Shown here: positions 22,132-34,400 of the stretch, piece by piece | Layout: each line of letters opens with the position of its first letter | Numbering within the stretch: position 1 is the stretch's first letter | Assembly: GCA_001598975.1 (NCBI GenBank) | Contig: BBXU01000593.1 | Span: 1 to 64,000, forward strand | From: Parachlorella kessleri | Lineage: Eukaryota; Chlorophyta; Trebouxiophyceae; Chlorellales; Chlorellaceae | Direction of reading: 5' to 3' | Length of the DNA stretch: 64,000 nt | Position numbers and translations under genes: made by a program | The notes under the pieces: model-generated | Told to the model about the DNA's origin: nothing | The model's database searches: none | Seen by the model: only the letters and a program-made list of their open reading frames with translations

Positions 22132-23542
22132 CCTTATTGAAGAGGCCGTGCTTCCAATGGCTTCGAGAGTTGGATTTAGCAACCAATGACCATGCTGGCA
22201 GGCGGCAGTGGACGTTCAAGCACCGCTGCCAGGGCGCATGCGGCTGGCTAGGTCGTGGGTGAGGTTTGGACATGTGGCAAGCCGTGTGATGCATTGTGAA
22301 TAGTGATAGGAGCTTTTTCTTCTCAGTCGCAGTGTATCAAAGTCCTTGCAGGTAGCAGTGTGGTGGCAGGTTAGGTGTGCTGCTGTATAAGTAGGCTAGA
22401 CAAGCATCATTTCTTCTGTGCAATTGTGCAAGCGATGAGAACTAAATGAAGAGTGTTCCTGATATAGAAACATTTGATCTATCACACCAATTTTTCCGCA
22501 ATCTTCCTTGCATGGGTTATCTGCTGAGCTTTTGTCTGCCCTATTCAACAGGAATTCCTATGTCCCTGCTCCAGTCCATCATATGCCTGTGTTCTACATG
22601 AACGTGGCGTTCAGAATGACTGGCAAAACGATCTGCTGCCTGACATGCTCTGTTACATTCACTACGCGTCCAGGGTACACTTTTGTCAGGAAATACCTGT
22701 GCCGCTCCACGTAGGCAACTCACGAAACAACCCACAGCCAGCCTTGAAACAAAAGCCGTGGAAAGACCTACTGGACCAGATCTGAGGCAAGACACAGAGC
22801 ATCACAGCATACAGCCCTGTCAATCCGGTATGCCCAATCCTCCTCTCCGATCCACATCGCCGGCCACCTTACCAAAGTATCTTTGCCCAACAATACACAA
22901 AATGGCACAGATGATCCCCTCCCGCCGTTCTGCTGCGCAGCCTCTCCCAGCGTCCTAGCCTAGTAAGAAGCAAGCAACTTGCTGGCTTGCTGAGGCGGCC
23001 TGGGCAGGCAGTTTGACGAGTACAGCTGGCCTCCCTTGGCTCCAACACCAAGCAGGTGTGAGGGATGCCTTATGCCTCCGAAGGCAGAGGGCATCTCACT
23101 CAGGCGACCTGAAGGGCGGTCTCCTCAGGCTGGCCAAAGCCAAACAGGACTGCTCCCGATGACATCACCCATTGCAGCCCAACCAACAGAGTGGGAAGAA
23201 TCAATTAGAACAACATCCACAGCATGTTGCAGCTGTCAGTGCGCTTAACTTATAAATTAGCCAAACACACTGCTGGGAACAAGCACAGCCTGCAACATAG
23301 ACGGACTAACCAAGGCTGTCAACTAACCCATGTTTTGTATGCTAAGCAAGTTCAACCTCCCACGGTGCTGTCCATCGACCATGACTAGAACATAACACGT
23401 AACCATAGCACCATCCGTCAGCGGCCTAGCCCTAACAACGCGCACAGCGCTTAGCGGCAACCTGAGAATGTTGCACACATCTGAGCTCAATGAATATTGC
23501 TCCCCTGCGGAGGTCGTGGTCCAACAAGTCATGGCAGCAATG
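22132..23542. other. Convergent intergenic region
   Basis: Between the stops of the DCN1-like and CaaX genes. It contains an R1 copy (22763-22870) and otherwise no recognisable gene. TGTAA is not obvious near either stop. Confidence 0.4.
22763..22870 (+). repeat. Long copy of dispersed repeat family R1
   Basis: Matches 19784-19880 over about 100 bp: GACCTACTGGACCAGATCTG lead, then GCATACAGCCCTGTCAATCC and CCTCCTCTCCGATCCACATC, followed by GCCGGCCACC. Confidence 0.7.
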
Positions 23543-26500
23543 CTACTGAATCACGCAACAAGCACACTTGGTCTTAGCTTTTTCTTTCTCTTCGGCTTCC
23601 ACTGCCTCTCCATCCTTTGCCCCGGCAGGCGACACCTCAGTCACGTCAGCAGTAGCGTCAGCCGGGCCCTGCAGCACGATGACCCCCCAACTCGGCACAT
23701 GAGGGACAGCCAGGACTGAGCACCTTAGACTGACTATCAGCAGCAATGCAGAGCCCAAGAAGGGCGAGCTGCTGATGATATAAAAACTCTACGCCGCAAT
23801 GCACAAAGCAACGACTTGACAGGAGGGATGCCAAAACGGCCAGCACCCATCCAACCAGCAACCGTCATGGTCACCAAATGCACAGCGAGCAGGACTGGCA
23901 CTTCCACACACACGGAGCCAGCCCGGCGACCCCCTGCCCTGCCCTCACCTCCACGGCTTGCACAATGGGGACACTCTCCGCAACAGCCTTCTCCTCCTCC
24001 TTGCCCTCCACAGCAACTGCCGACGCCTTCGCTGCCTGCTGGTCCTCTTCCGCAATGACCTCTGCTGCAGCGTCTGTCTCCTTGCCAGGCTCCTCTGCCT
24101 GTTGTCCACCACAGGGGTTAAGGAGTCACAATGGGCCAGCAAGCAAGGCACATGACTGCCAATGGTGCGACATGCCTGCATGTGATGTGAAAATCGCTAA
24201 ACCACAACCAGCATTCGAGAGGTAGCACAAACGCAGCGGGCCTTGGGACCTCGACAATACTGCCTTCCAACGTCTTTGACTTCAATTTAAATTCCGCACG
24301 GAACATGTACAGGAGCCAACAAGACGGCGCCTGGTTGTCAGGCTGCCCCACCTGCACCGGCACCAGCTCCACCTCGCCGGCCTTCTCCTCCCCTGCAGCC
24401 TCTGCTGCGGCTTCTCCCTCCTGCCGCTCAGAGGCAGCCGTGGTAGCCTCCCCGTCAGGCACAACCGGTGCTTCCTCGCTTGCGGCTGGCTCTGCTGCGC
24501 CTGCTGCTGCGTGCTCTGGGCTCTCCTCCGGTTGCAGTACCTCCTCTGCGCTCGCCACGGCAGCAGGCTCGGCAGCCGCTTCCACCGCCTGCTCTGCAGC
24601 AGCTGCTGCCTCGGCTGCATGGCCAGCCTCAGCCGCAGCTTCAGCCTCAGCGGGCGTGGGCACCTCATCCTTGATGGAGATGTTGAACACAATCCGGGCC
24701 TCCTCAGCAGGGGGAGCAGCTGTCGCTGTTTCGGAGGGTTCGGCTGCAGCTGCCATGGGCCCAGCGGCAGGCTGCGCGCCCACTGGCAGACCGACCGGCA
24801 GACCAAGCGCCACAACAGGAGCCGCCACTGGCTGTGGCGCAGCAGCTGCGGCTGCCTCAGGCTGGGGCACGGCTTCCGCAGGCGCGGCCGGGTCGCGGCC
24901 TCCCTGGCCTGCGCCCTCCCTGGTCACGCTCAAAGTCCGTGAGCGTGGGGCAGTAACTGGCAGGCCCAGCTGCTGCTTGACCTCCTGCAGTTCACTCATA
25001 ATATCCTCCAGGGCCTTGCGTGCGGGCGCCTTAACGGTGCTGGCGCCCGCATACTTGCCCGAGGGGCCGCGTGTGAAGGAGGAGGGGCGGGAAGAGGAAG
25101 CAGGGGGCGAGGCCACGCCTGGTGTGCTGCCTGCGCTGCGCTGGACCAGGGGCCCTGCACCGCCCGCTGCCCTGTCGACCGAGGATGGGGCACCCAGCGC
25201 CCTGCCGCTGGCGCCCGTAGCCGCTGCGGGGGCCCTGCCGTCGGGGGAGGTGGGGTTGCTGCCTGGCCGTGGGATCCTGCGATTAAGGTGCGGGGTTGCA
25301 AGCATTATGTTAAGCAGACCCAGGGGCAGCGAGTATGGCACAAGAAAACTCCTGTACCAGCACCAGCTTGCAGCACCACTGTATTTCAACACTATGAGAG
25401 GCAACATGCCAGGACAATCGTGAAATTTGCTCGTAGGACAGGCAATGTACGAGCTCTGCGGTGAAGACAAATCAAAGCTAGGCAGCGATGCAAATCAACA
25501 TTTGTGATACAAGAGAATACGAGCAGCAAATATGTCCCCAGCATCAGCCCAAGAAGCCCACTCACCTGCTTGCTGAGGAGTAGCTGCCAGCCCTGGACGT
25601 AGGCGACAGCGCGGCGCGACTGGTGGCGCTGTTGGTGCGCGAAGGGGGGCTGAGGGCGGCGGGTCGGCCTGTGGCGCCCGCGGCTGGAGCTGGCGGCGAG
25701 GTGGGCCTCGCGCCAAGGCCAGGAGAGCTGGGGATGCGGCTGGTAATGCTGCCAGCGCGTGTGGCAGTGCTAGCGGGGGAGGTGGCTGAAGCACCGCCGC
25801 GGGTGCCATTGGCAGTCGCCCGTGTACCAGGCGAGGGCGAGCCATTGGCCATGGGGGAGGCGATGCGGCTCGTAATGCTGCCAGCCCGGCCGGCTGACGA
25901 GGGCCGCGCTGCTGGGCTGGTGGTAGCGCTGGTGCTGGGTGTGCGGCTGGCCACGCCGGAGGTGGAGTTGCGTCCATATGTGGAGGCCCTCTGGGGGGTG
26001 GCCTTGGCTGCATCTCTCGTGGCAGCCATAGAGGAGGCTGGCCGCCCCAGGGTGGCTACTCGGGGCACCGCCCCCGCCCTGCCAGGCTGTGGCCTGCTGG
26101 AGGCTGAGTCAGCCAGGTCCTTGGCGGAGCCGCCGGGGGCCTTGCTACCTGGCGAGCCACGGCTGCCCGAGTTGGCGCTGGGCTGGCGGCCAGCCCTGCA
26201 ACCAGGCAAGAAGGCAACGATCCATGCAGACTGTGAAGGAGGTAACCTAGTTATATAAATTGGGGTAGCCGACTACAGAAGCTTCACTACAGAAGCTTCA
26301 GAGAAGCGATTAGAATAACAGACTGCAATAGTTAATAGACACCACAAATGCGCTGCACGAGGCACGTGGCAGTACTGTGCCAACTTCAACGCCAACGCTG
26401 TGAGCCCGTTTCAGCCAGCCTCGCTTCCAGCACCCCTACCCCAGGCTTTCATTGCCAGCTGCTTGCAAGGCTGCATTACCCACCCGTCAGCCAGGTATGT

Positions 26501-26895
26501 CCCTGCCGCCAGGTGGTCAGGGTGGCTGGCACTGTGCACGGGCGACTGCCAGCTATGGTCTACCAAGCCGCTCCCTCCCGGCAGAGTGGAGTCTATAGGT
26601 GGCAAAGCCGACCCAGCCAGAAGGGCGTCCAAGTCGCCCAGGCCTTTTGAAGGGCTTCCAGCTGTGGCACACACAGGAAGTGTTTGGGTTTTGTTGGTGC
26701 CGTTGAGTTGTTACAGGGGCTTGGGCCACAAGTGCCAGACCGCAGGGCAATCAACTTACTGGAGAGGCTATGTATCTGGTCGATGGTCACTGCCTCATCC
26801 CTTGTAAGGAAGTCGTCGGTTCCATTGTCCAGTGCCGACCCAAGTGCCGACTCAAAGTCCCCCGAGCCGTAGCGCGCCGGCTGCTTTCGGGACAT
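23543..26895 (-). CDS. Disordered Ala/Ser/Glu-rich protein with C-terminal CaaX box
   Basis: Function unknown. Six exons join in frame to 693 aa: 26760..26895, 26547..26661, 25566..26195, 24352..25276, 23949..24098, 23543..23668. Residues 1-83 (MSRKQPARYGSGDF...) hold a possible short fold with DAVTIDQIH-like acidic helix. Residues 85-330 are Ser/Thr/Arg/Pro-rich and contain the phrase RAGSITSRI twice about 50 residues apart. Then KALEDIMSELQEVKQQLGLP (probable short coiled coil) and ARIVFNISIKDEVP precede a long Ala/Glu-rich acidic tract. The tail KAKTKCACCVIQ ends in CVIQ, a CaaX prenylation signal, with two further cysteines able to take palmitate, so peripheral membrane attachment is inferred. 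The exon 2 donor (GTCGCC) is weak and chosen only because it keeps phase; the other junctions are good. Confidence 0.75.
26272..26299. repeat. Tandem 14-bp duplication
   Basis: ACTACAGAAGCTTC occurs twice back to back, within the long second intron of the CaaX gene. Confidence 0.8.
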
Positions 26896-27558
26896 AGCGC
26901 TAAGGATCAAAAAGGCCCGATCTTTCACCGCCGGAGCTCTGGCCGGTGGGCAATGGGCAGCAGCAAGCAACGGCCAACAGGCGTTGTTCCGTGTGTCATA
27001 CTCAGGGGTATAAAGATAAGGACATTTCTGTACATCTCTGTGGGAGAGCCCTGCAAGCCCAAGTTAGTTGCGTGACTAATATGGCGGGACCACTCATCAA
27101 CCCCCTAAACGGTGCCCTTCCTCCCAACTGCGCATCCTCTGCGGTGGCAAACAGTGCCAAAAGATTGTTCATTCCTGCAAATTCGCTTGGAGCAAAGATT
27201 AACGCCCACATGTGGACCAGTCCAACTGCAGTTGGGGTAGATGAGTTTGCTGTGGCCGAGGATTGGAACCTCTGACCTGACAGTGCTGGATGCAAGATAT
27301 CCCTTCTTAGGCTGAATTGAGTATTTGACCCAGTGTGTTGATGAGCGGTACAGCCAGCATGGGTGTAGCCTGATGTTTTTTAAGCTTCCCAGCACGCCCG
27401 CATGCTCGGACCCACGAGGGCAGCAGCAGCAGTTGATGAGCACGGCGAGGCAATAGTTGTCTTGTAGATCCATCTCAAGTTCAAACAGTCAGCCTCTAAT
27501 ACTTCTTACATCAGCTGCAACAAACTTGCGTGGCTGTGCAGGGAGGAGCCAGCGGGCC
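26896..27558. other. Spacer between the AKR stop and the CaaX-gene start
   Basis: Same-strand spacer of about 660 bp with the CaaX gene promoter and the AKR 3' UTR. GGTTCCAATCC on the minus strand near 27260 resembles a tRNA B box but no cloverleaf could be built. Confidence 0.4.
27506..27510 (-). terminator. TGTAA polyadenylation signal of the AKR gene
   Basis: TTACA on the plus strand is TGTAA on the gene strand, about 50 nt after the AKR stop codon at 27559; position and motif fit chlorophyte poly(A) signals. Confidence 0.55.
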
Positions 27559-30500
27559 CTACATGCGAGCCGGATCCCTGTACCGCTTGTACACATTCTC
27601 GACTGCCTGCACGCACTCCTGCGGTAGCTCCACGCTGAAAGCCTCAATATCCGCCTGCCAAGCACAAAAGGCAGGGCAGAGGGGCAAAGTCAGTCCGCGC
27701 TGCTGGGTCAGTCGAAGCAGCAAAATGCTGGTGGGAGAGAGGAGCAAGCAGTCAGACCAAAGTCACTCAGCTGGGTGACCAGCTTCCAGAATCCACTCCA
27801 GCAGCCCTGCTTTCCTCTGCCGCAGCCCAAAGTGCAAAGGCCTCAACAGCGTACATCTGATGCCGGTCCTACCTGCAATTGCTCCATGCTGGTGGCCCCG
27901 ATGATGGTGCTCGTCACAAACCAGCGCGACTTGCACCAGCCCAGGGCCAGCTGCGTGGGCGTGAGTCCAAAGTCCCTGGCAACCTGGACGTAGTGGTCCA
28001 CTGCTTCCCGTGCAAGCGACTGCCGGTAGCGGGCCATGTAACCTGGAGGCAAGGCACGACCACCGCTTAGCAAAGATACGTGGGCAGGCTTGCAGAGGCG
28101 CATGTGGCAGGTTTGGCGTGGCAGGAGGCAGCAAGCAGGCCTGAGCCGCCTCTCACCTTGGAACAGGTTGAAGCGTGCCTTCTCCAGCGACTTGGAGTCG
28201 CCGTTGATGTACTTGCCGGTCAGGGCACCACCGGCCAGGGGCGAGTAGGCCAGCAGGCCCACGTTGCACTGGCGGGGAGCACAGACCTGCGGTCAAGCTG
28301 GGCAGCGTGCGGTGAGCAACAACCAGTTTTGGTAGCGCTTGCCATGCAGCATATGCATGTCCGGCCTTGGTGACACTCGCCCACACCCAAGCAACCCAGG
28401 GCATACAAGAGCCGTCAAAAAGCGTTCCTGCACATATTAAATAAAAAAAATGACCCTGCACTGCTCTGAGTCACGCGCCCTGCCCCCCCTTCCCCCGTCA
28501 TGCGCACTTTCATCAAGGAGGGGGTCAAACGCCTCCCCGGTCCTTCACCCGCACACAAGGCCGCCCTGTCTCTCCTCCTCCTCCTCCTCCTCAGTCACCC
28601 ACCTCTGCCAGGTCTGTCTCAAAGGGGCCCCTGCTCAGCAGGGAGTAGGAGTTCTGGATGCTGACAATGCGCGGCAGCCCCAGCTGCTCGGAGGCCTGGA
28701 TGAACTTCATCACGCCATAGCTGCTCTCGTTGCTGACGCCCACGTAGCGCACCTGCAGGCACAAGCTGTGGAGGAGCTTGCATCCCCAGGCTCCTGCCCA
28801 CCACGCAGGCGTCCCTTGCACGCTGCCCTGCCAAACCCAGGAAACCTAGCCGCAGGATCGCACCTATTGCAGCCTTTAACGAAATTCAGGGCCAGCCAGG
28901 ACCACATACTGTACTGCTCCAAAGCCACGCAGGGCCAGAGTGCTGCAGCAGCACAGCAAGTCCAAAAGACGGCGGAGGCAGCCGCGGAGTGTGGCTGGCA
29001 CGATAGCCCGCGCCGCTGTAGTGGAGGGCCGGGTGGAACAGGTGCAGACCTCAAGGGGCGCACATGCAACAAAGCCACATCTCCCAACACTTGCCTTGCC
29101 GGCCTTGATGACCCTCTCCAGCCCTTGAAGCTGCACCTCAAAAGGGATGTCTCCCTCCCGCTCCTGGGCCGCATCATAGGGGCCGCTGCCAAAGAGAGGC
29201 AGGTATCGGTCCGGCCAATGCTGCAGCATAGAGCAGACTTTACTCTCAAGCTGCTAATCCTCGAGTGGCGACCAAGCATTAGTGGGATGGGTGAAGTTGC
29301 AGCAACCAGTTACCACAGTGCTCCTGCACGCCACTGTTGGGATGGGAGGCCGCCTTCGACACACCTGGCCTACCCGCTTTGCATGGGAGAATGTCATTGC
29401 AAAACCAACTCTCGTAGCGTGCTAGCTGTTGACTGCCTGTACATGTGCAGTCCAGACCCCCACCCAAATGCTAGTCCACCACCGCCATGACGCTGAGGGA
29501 GCAACAGACCGGGCTGCAGCCAGCCTGTATATCTATGTGGCACTGCATGGCGGTCGCTGGGCATGAATCCCCTGCCGTGTGCGGGACTGCAACACCCACA
29601 TCGCAAAAGACGGCCAAGTTACTTCTAGGTTCTTGCCTAGCACATCCTAGTAGTTAACAGCGAGGCTGGGTGGAGCAGCCCCAGCCAAGCAAGGTGGACT
29701 CACAATCTGTAGGAGGTCAACATAGTCGGTACCCAGCCGCTGTAGCGACTTGTTCACGGCTTCCTCTATTTGCACGGGAGTCACCCGGGGGAAGGCCTTG
29801 TTCTCCCGCAGGTAGTCCTGCCGCCCATACCCCGACACCTGGTGTACACCAAACCGTGCCAGAAGCAGTTGCACTCGCTCAACCCTGGGAGCAAGGGGGC
29901 TGCCATGCCTGCGTGCCTGGCAAACACCACTTGGACTGGCGGCCAGTACCAGAACGGCTGGTGGTCAGAATGCAGAACAAGCAAGAGCAGCCAGAGCCGC
30001 ACCCTGGCGACGACTGCCCAAAGTGACATCAACGCCCTGAGTCCAAGGCACCAATCAGACTGAGCAGGAACCAGTGCGCCAACATAAGCATCGACATAGA
30101 TTGGCAGGCTCACCTTGGTGGCCACAACGATGTCCTGCCGCCGCCTGCCCTTGAGCCAGCTGCCAATGTAGCGCTCCGTCTTGCCCTGCGTCTCCTGCTT
30201 GGTGGGCACGGGGTACATCTCTGCGGCGGGGCCGAAAACCTCCCGCGAGTGAACCCACCCATCACGACATGCGAAACGACCCGGGCTGCCAGCCATGGCA
30301 AGCTCCACGTTGGGCAGCCAGGGGACAGAACTCAGCCCAACGGTATCTTGCCCCCGAGGGTGGCTAGGTAGGAAAGCCACGAAAGCTATTAGCTATTAGG
30401 GCACTATAAATCGCAACAACAGCCCAGGTGTAGCATCCATGAAGGCATGCAGCTTGCACAGGCCAGGCAGCCAGCAGCGCACCCGCTGTGTCAAGGAAGT

Positions 30501-31197
30501 TGATGCCACAGTCGTCGACCGCATAGGAGAGCTGCTGATGGGCCTCCGCCTCGGTATTCTGCTGCCCCCAGGTCATCGTCCCCAGGCAGCTGCACCATAA
30601 GGGACACCATCTACGGTCCACACCATACACTTTGCCTATGCGGTGGGGCTCTGTGGCTAACTTCAACCTCTTCCTGGGGAAATGGATACCTTCCATGCAT
30701 CTGCAACCAGAGTTGTATATGGCTGTTATCGTATGCTCCTCAATAGTACAGGCGGAAGAAAGACTGGAGGCAACTGCCAAGTTTGCATCAGCTGTTTGGC
30801 GTGCGTTTGTGTCACTGATATGAGCGTTGCAGTGCCTCCACCACAACACCATCCGTATGATTAGTTACGATTAAGACCTCAACCTCCTTGCAGCAGGTGC
30901 GCCGCAAACCTAGGACAGAGATTACCAAGCACATACAACTGACAGTGCTAGGTTTAGGGTTATGGAACTGCAGGAGCCACTGAGAGCCAAAACTCACCAC
31001 TCACTGACGAGGAGGTCAGAGGAGCCAAGCTGGACCCTGTTTGCGGCTGCAGTCTTTCGACCACACGCCTGGACCTCAGCAGCTAAAGCAGCACGCACAC
31101 AACCGACTTTCGACCGCCTGCTGCATGACCTTGAAGCCTGTGCCCTGTGTTGGGTGCGGAAAGGGTGGAAGTGCCGGATGGTACATGTGCCTGCCAT
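27559..31197 (-). CDS. Aldo/keto reductase, Tas-like
   Basis: NAD(P)H-dependent reductase of the AKR superfamily, close in layout to bacterial Tas; substrate unknown. Nine exons join in frame to 400 aa: 30998..31197, 30483..30589, 30114..30220, 29704..29838, 29095..29220, 28603..28752, 28157..28268, 27873..28042, 27559..27654. The catalytic tetrad is visible: Asp100 and Tyr105 in NFLDTAEMYPVP, Lys138 in IVVATK and His184 in HWPDRYLPLF. Other family motifs are LGSSDLLVSE, CLGTMTWGQQNTEAEAH, RLGTDYVDLLQI, RYVGVSNESSYGVM, GLLAYSPLAGGALTGKY and STIIGATSMEQL. The first 50 residues (MAGTCTIRHFHPFRTQH..., Arg/Ala/Ser-rich) are absent from bacterial Tas and look like a plastid or mitochondrial targeting peptide. 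The intron after exon 5 has a GC donor. Start lies 271 bp from the divergent PAN3 start. Confidence 0.95.
28572..28592. repeat. CTC trinucleotide microsatellite
   Basis: Seven CTC units in the AKR intron between exons 6 and 7, just beyond the exon 6 donor. Confidence 0.8.
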
Positions 31198-31468
31198 ATT
31201 AAAGATATGTCTCACACAAAAAAAAAGCTTGGGTTTTCAGCTTAAACGCATATGCCAGCTGGCTGTGGCGAAGGTAGTCGCTGCAGTCCACCAGCAAGCA
31301 GTCCCTTTGCGCCCTGGCGGGAGCCATGATGTCTTGGGCTCGACAGCTCGACAGCTTGGTCGCAGTCAAAGTCGCACTCAACTATTAATGCTTAGAGGAT
31401 AACTGTACTGGAGCCATGATCTGACCACGATCGACACCCGTTGCGATCATTGTAGGCTGCCGTAGGCT
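31198..31468. promoter_or_regulatory. Divergent (bidirectional) promoter of AKR and PAN3
   Basis: Only 271 bp separate the two ATGs, so both promoters and 5' UTRs must fit here. A short A-tract (31219-31227) lies near the AKR side. No obvious TATA box. Confidence 0.55.
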
Positions 31469-34400
31469 ATGCAGCAGCAGGCAGGGGCCGCCCTTTCGCT
31501 GGCCACGTCTGTGGGTGCAAAGGAGTTTATACCTACGGCACCTCCGGGCCTGAGCTCATCCTCGCCCCTCAGTAAAGGGCTGGGAAAGAGCTCCAGCACA
31601 CCCAGCCTTCCCAAGGCCGGCAGTAACTCCAGCCTGAGCTCAGCAGCCCTCAATGCTCCAGTGTTTGTGCCAGGTCAGCCTGCCACCAGTGTCAGCACAG
31701 GGCACAGCAGCAGTCAACACTGTCCTGCAAGGTGGATTTGTTTTACAATGTGCCCACGTATGCAGGTGGCAGCAATACTAGTAATAGCGTCCCAAGGCCT
31801 GTAGGGCTAGATGCAAAGCCGTTTGTGCCATCAGGAGGTGCTGGTGGGAAGCAGGCCCCGGCAAAGCCCCCAAAAGGTGGGCACGCGGGGTACTAAAGGA
31901 TCTTAGGAGTGCCCGACTGCTGTGGTCTGCTGTGGTAACAGGCTTTGCTATGGGCAGGGAGTAGTGCACCACATAGGTGACTATTTCCCACACAGCCGGC
32001 GCTAGAGCCTTGCGCCACACGTGGCAGGGACGTGAGGCTGGCCGACCACACCCTGGTGGGCTGGGGTGCAGGTGCCTCTCCCCTGAAGCCCACAGTGCGC
32101 AGCCTTGGAGGAAAGCAGCAGGCTGCGGCGGTGGCGGGGCCCCTGGCTGGCTCGTCTCCTCAGTTAGCGCAGCAGTCGGGTGCGCAGCCCAGTGGGAGGG
32201 TCCCCACCCCTGACCTAGGGCTGCCAGAGGGGGATGACCTTTTAGGCATGACAGCAGTCACCCCCGGGGACGGGAAGGACGTGGCGGCACAGGCGGCGGA
32301 CATGTTTCGCTCGCTCAGCCCCTTCCCACCACCCGGCGGCGGAAGGTGAGGGGGGAAGGGTGGCAAGTGCTTCGCTGCAGCAATGGAAGCATGCCATGGT
32401 ATGCATCGGCGGGGAGTGACATGTGCTGCAGGGCTACCTGGGGGCATGCATTGGCCTCCCATTGAGAGGGACGTAGGATGTCTGCCTGCCTCGCTTTTAC
32501 AGGGGAAGAGGCGGGCCGCCTCAGCAGCAGACAGCACAGCGTGCAGGAGGGCGGCCGGGCTCAGGTCGCGGCGGCGGAGCCCCGCCGCCGCCCTATGCAT
32601 CACCAGGACCACCAGGTCCTGCGGGCGCTGGCGCCGGCGCCGGCATTGGTGGCCGCGGCCAGCAGGGCGGCAGCAGGGCGCCGCGGGGCAGGGGCCGCCG
32701 CGCAGGGCCCGCCCAGGGACGGCCCTCAGCTGCCTACGTTACCGCACCGGGGCGCATGCTCAAGGCCGGCTTCTTTGCGGCAGACTCTGTCCGGCAGGAG
32801 CTGCAGCAGCGGTCGTACCTCATACAGGCACAGGTGGGGAGTAAGCGCAGGCGCCAAGTGGGGCGAGGCGCCGGCACGGCAAGGGGTAGAGAGTGCACCT
32901 TTTGTTGTGTTCAGCAGCATGGGTGGGGAGCCTGGGGTGGGCGTGAGCCAGTTCCTGTCTCCATTGCAAGAGGGGAAACCAGGAGCAAGCCACCCTGCAC
33001 CATGCAAGGTACTTGGGGCCCATGGCTTCCGTTGTGGGCCTTGCCGGTACAAGTGCTGCCCCCCACATCGGCAGCAACCGCACTGGACGGGTGGTGAATG
33101 TGTGACAGAGTGCTGCAGCCCATGCCCTGCAGCCAAACCCTGAAACAGAAGGGGACTACGGGCTGCCAGAGGTCATCCAGCAGTACGCCACGCTGTATCC
33201 CCTTGAAGACTTGACGGCCGCAGCAGAGCGCATGTCATCGGCCCTGGGCGTGCGGACGCAGGTCAGACCCTGCTACTGTGCCTGCCTGCAGTTTTATCGT
33301 TGCTGGCCTGCAACAGCCACTCACTCTACCCTGCCGGCAGCAGCATCACATGGCAGTGATGACTTTCTGGCTGGCTAGGCTGCACCAGACCAGAGCATCC
33401 CCTGCAGGCCAGCAGCAGCAGCAGGCTCAACAAGGAAGTGGGCCAAGGCTGCTGGGCCTGCTAGGCAATCGCCAGTCTTGGGGTCAGCCTTGGTATCGCT
33501 GACGCGCCGCGTCCTGCTGATCTGATGCGTCGCGTCGCCTCCTCGTGCACAGCAGGTGGTCAAGGCCATCAGCCGGGTGGATGGCCAGGCCTACTCGCTG
33601 CGGCGCCTGGACCCCCGCCAGGTCATACCCACCGCCGAGCTGCTGGCTGCGGCCGAGGAGAGCGTGGAGCGGTGGGGGCCTGTGGCCAACCACCCCAACC
33701 TGGTGGGGCTGCGGGAAGCCTTCATCTCCAACGAGCTGGACGCCACCCCCGCCCTGTTCTTTTCGCACGACTACCACCCAGGTGGGGGCCCGCCGCCGAG
33801 TGAGGGTCATGCAGGGCAGGACAGGCCTGGACATGCAGTCACCCTTGTGCCTTGCACGGGGGGTGGGCCAGGCATGGTGGACTGCTTTTGGTCGGAGGAA
33901 TGCTTGGTGTGCCGCGCTGGCATGCTGCTGCAGAAAGCAGTGGCATTCTCAGCACTGCAACAGTGTTTTGCATGTACCGACAGAAACCAGCTCTTGCTGA
34001 AGAGGCACATCATGGCAGCAGGCAGGCCCACACTTTAGCCTCGCAGCCGCCTGCCTGCGGCTGCAGGCTCGCTGCCCCTTGAGCAGGCCCACATCCAGCC
34101 CACCCACACACCCCAGGGCCTGGTGCGCAGCCCAGCCAGCGAGGAGCAGCTGTGGTCATACCTGGTGCAGCTCACCGCCGCGCTGCGTGCTGTGCACAGC
34201 GCGGGGCTGGCGCTGCGGCCCGCAGCCCTGGCGCCTTCCAAGGTAGCAAGCGGGCGCATGGCACGGGCAGGGAGTGTAGGGTGTGGAGGTTAAGTAGGGT
34301 GGGTGGGGTCGCTGGACATGGGGCTTTTGTGAGTAAGCTGGCAGGCTGAAGCTGACCGGAAATGCCATGGTTCCTACGGACGACCGGCCGCTCATCTCTG

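Noticed and set aside
24305..25423. Long plus-strand frame (372 codons, Ala/Ser/Gly-rich) opposite the CaaX gene
   Set aside because: Mirror of the Ala/Glu-rich exon; the minus strand has splice sites, phase continuity and a CaaX end, the plus strand none.
27245..27330. Possible tRNA gene or tRNA-derived SINE (GGTTCCAATCC on the minus strand)
   Set aside because: A T-arm-like hairpin is present, but no matching acceptor stem, D-arm or A box could be found in the 90 nt upstream on that strand.
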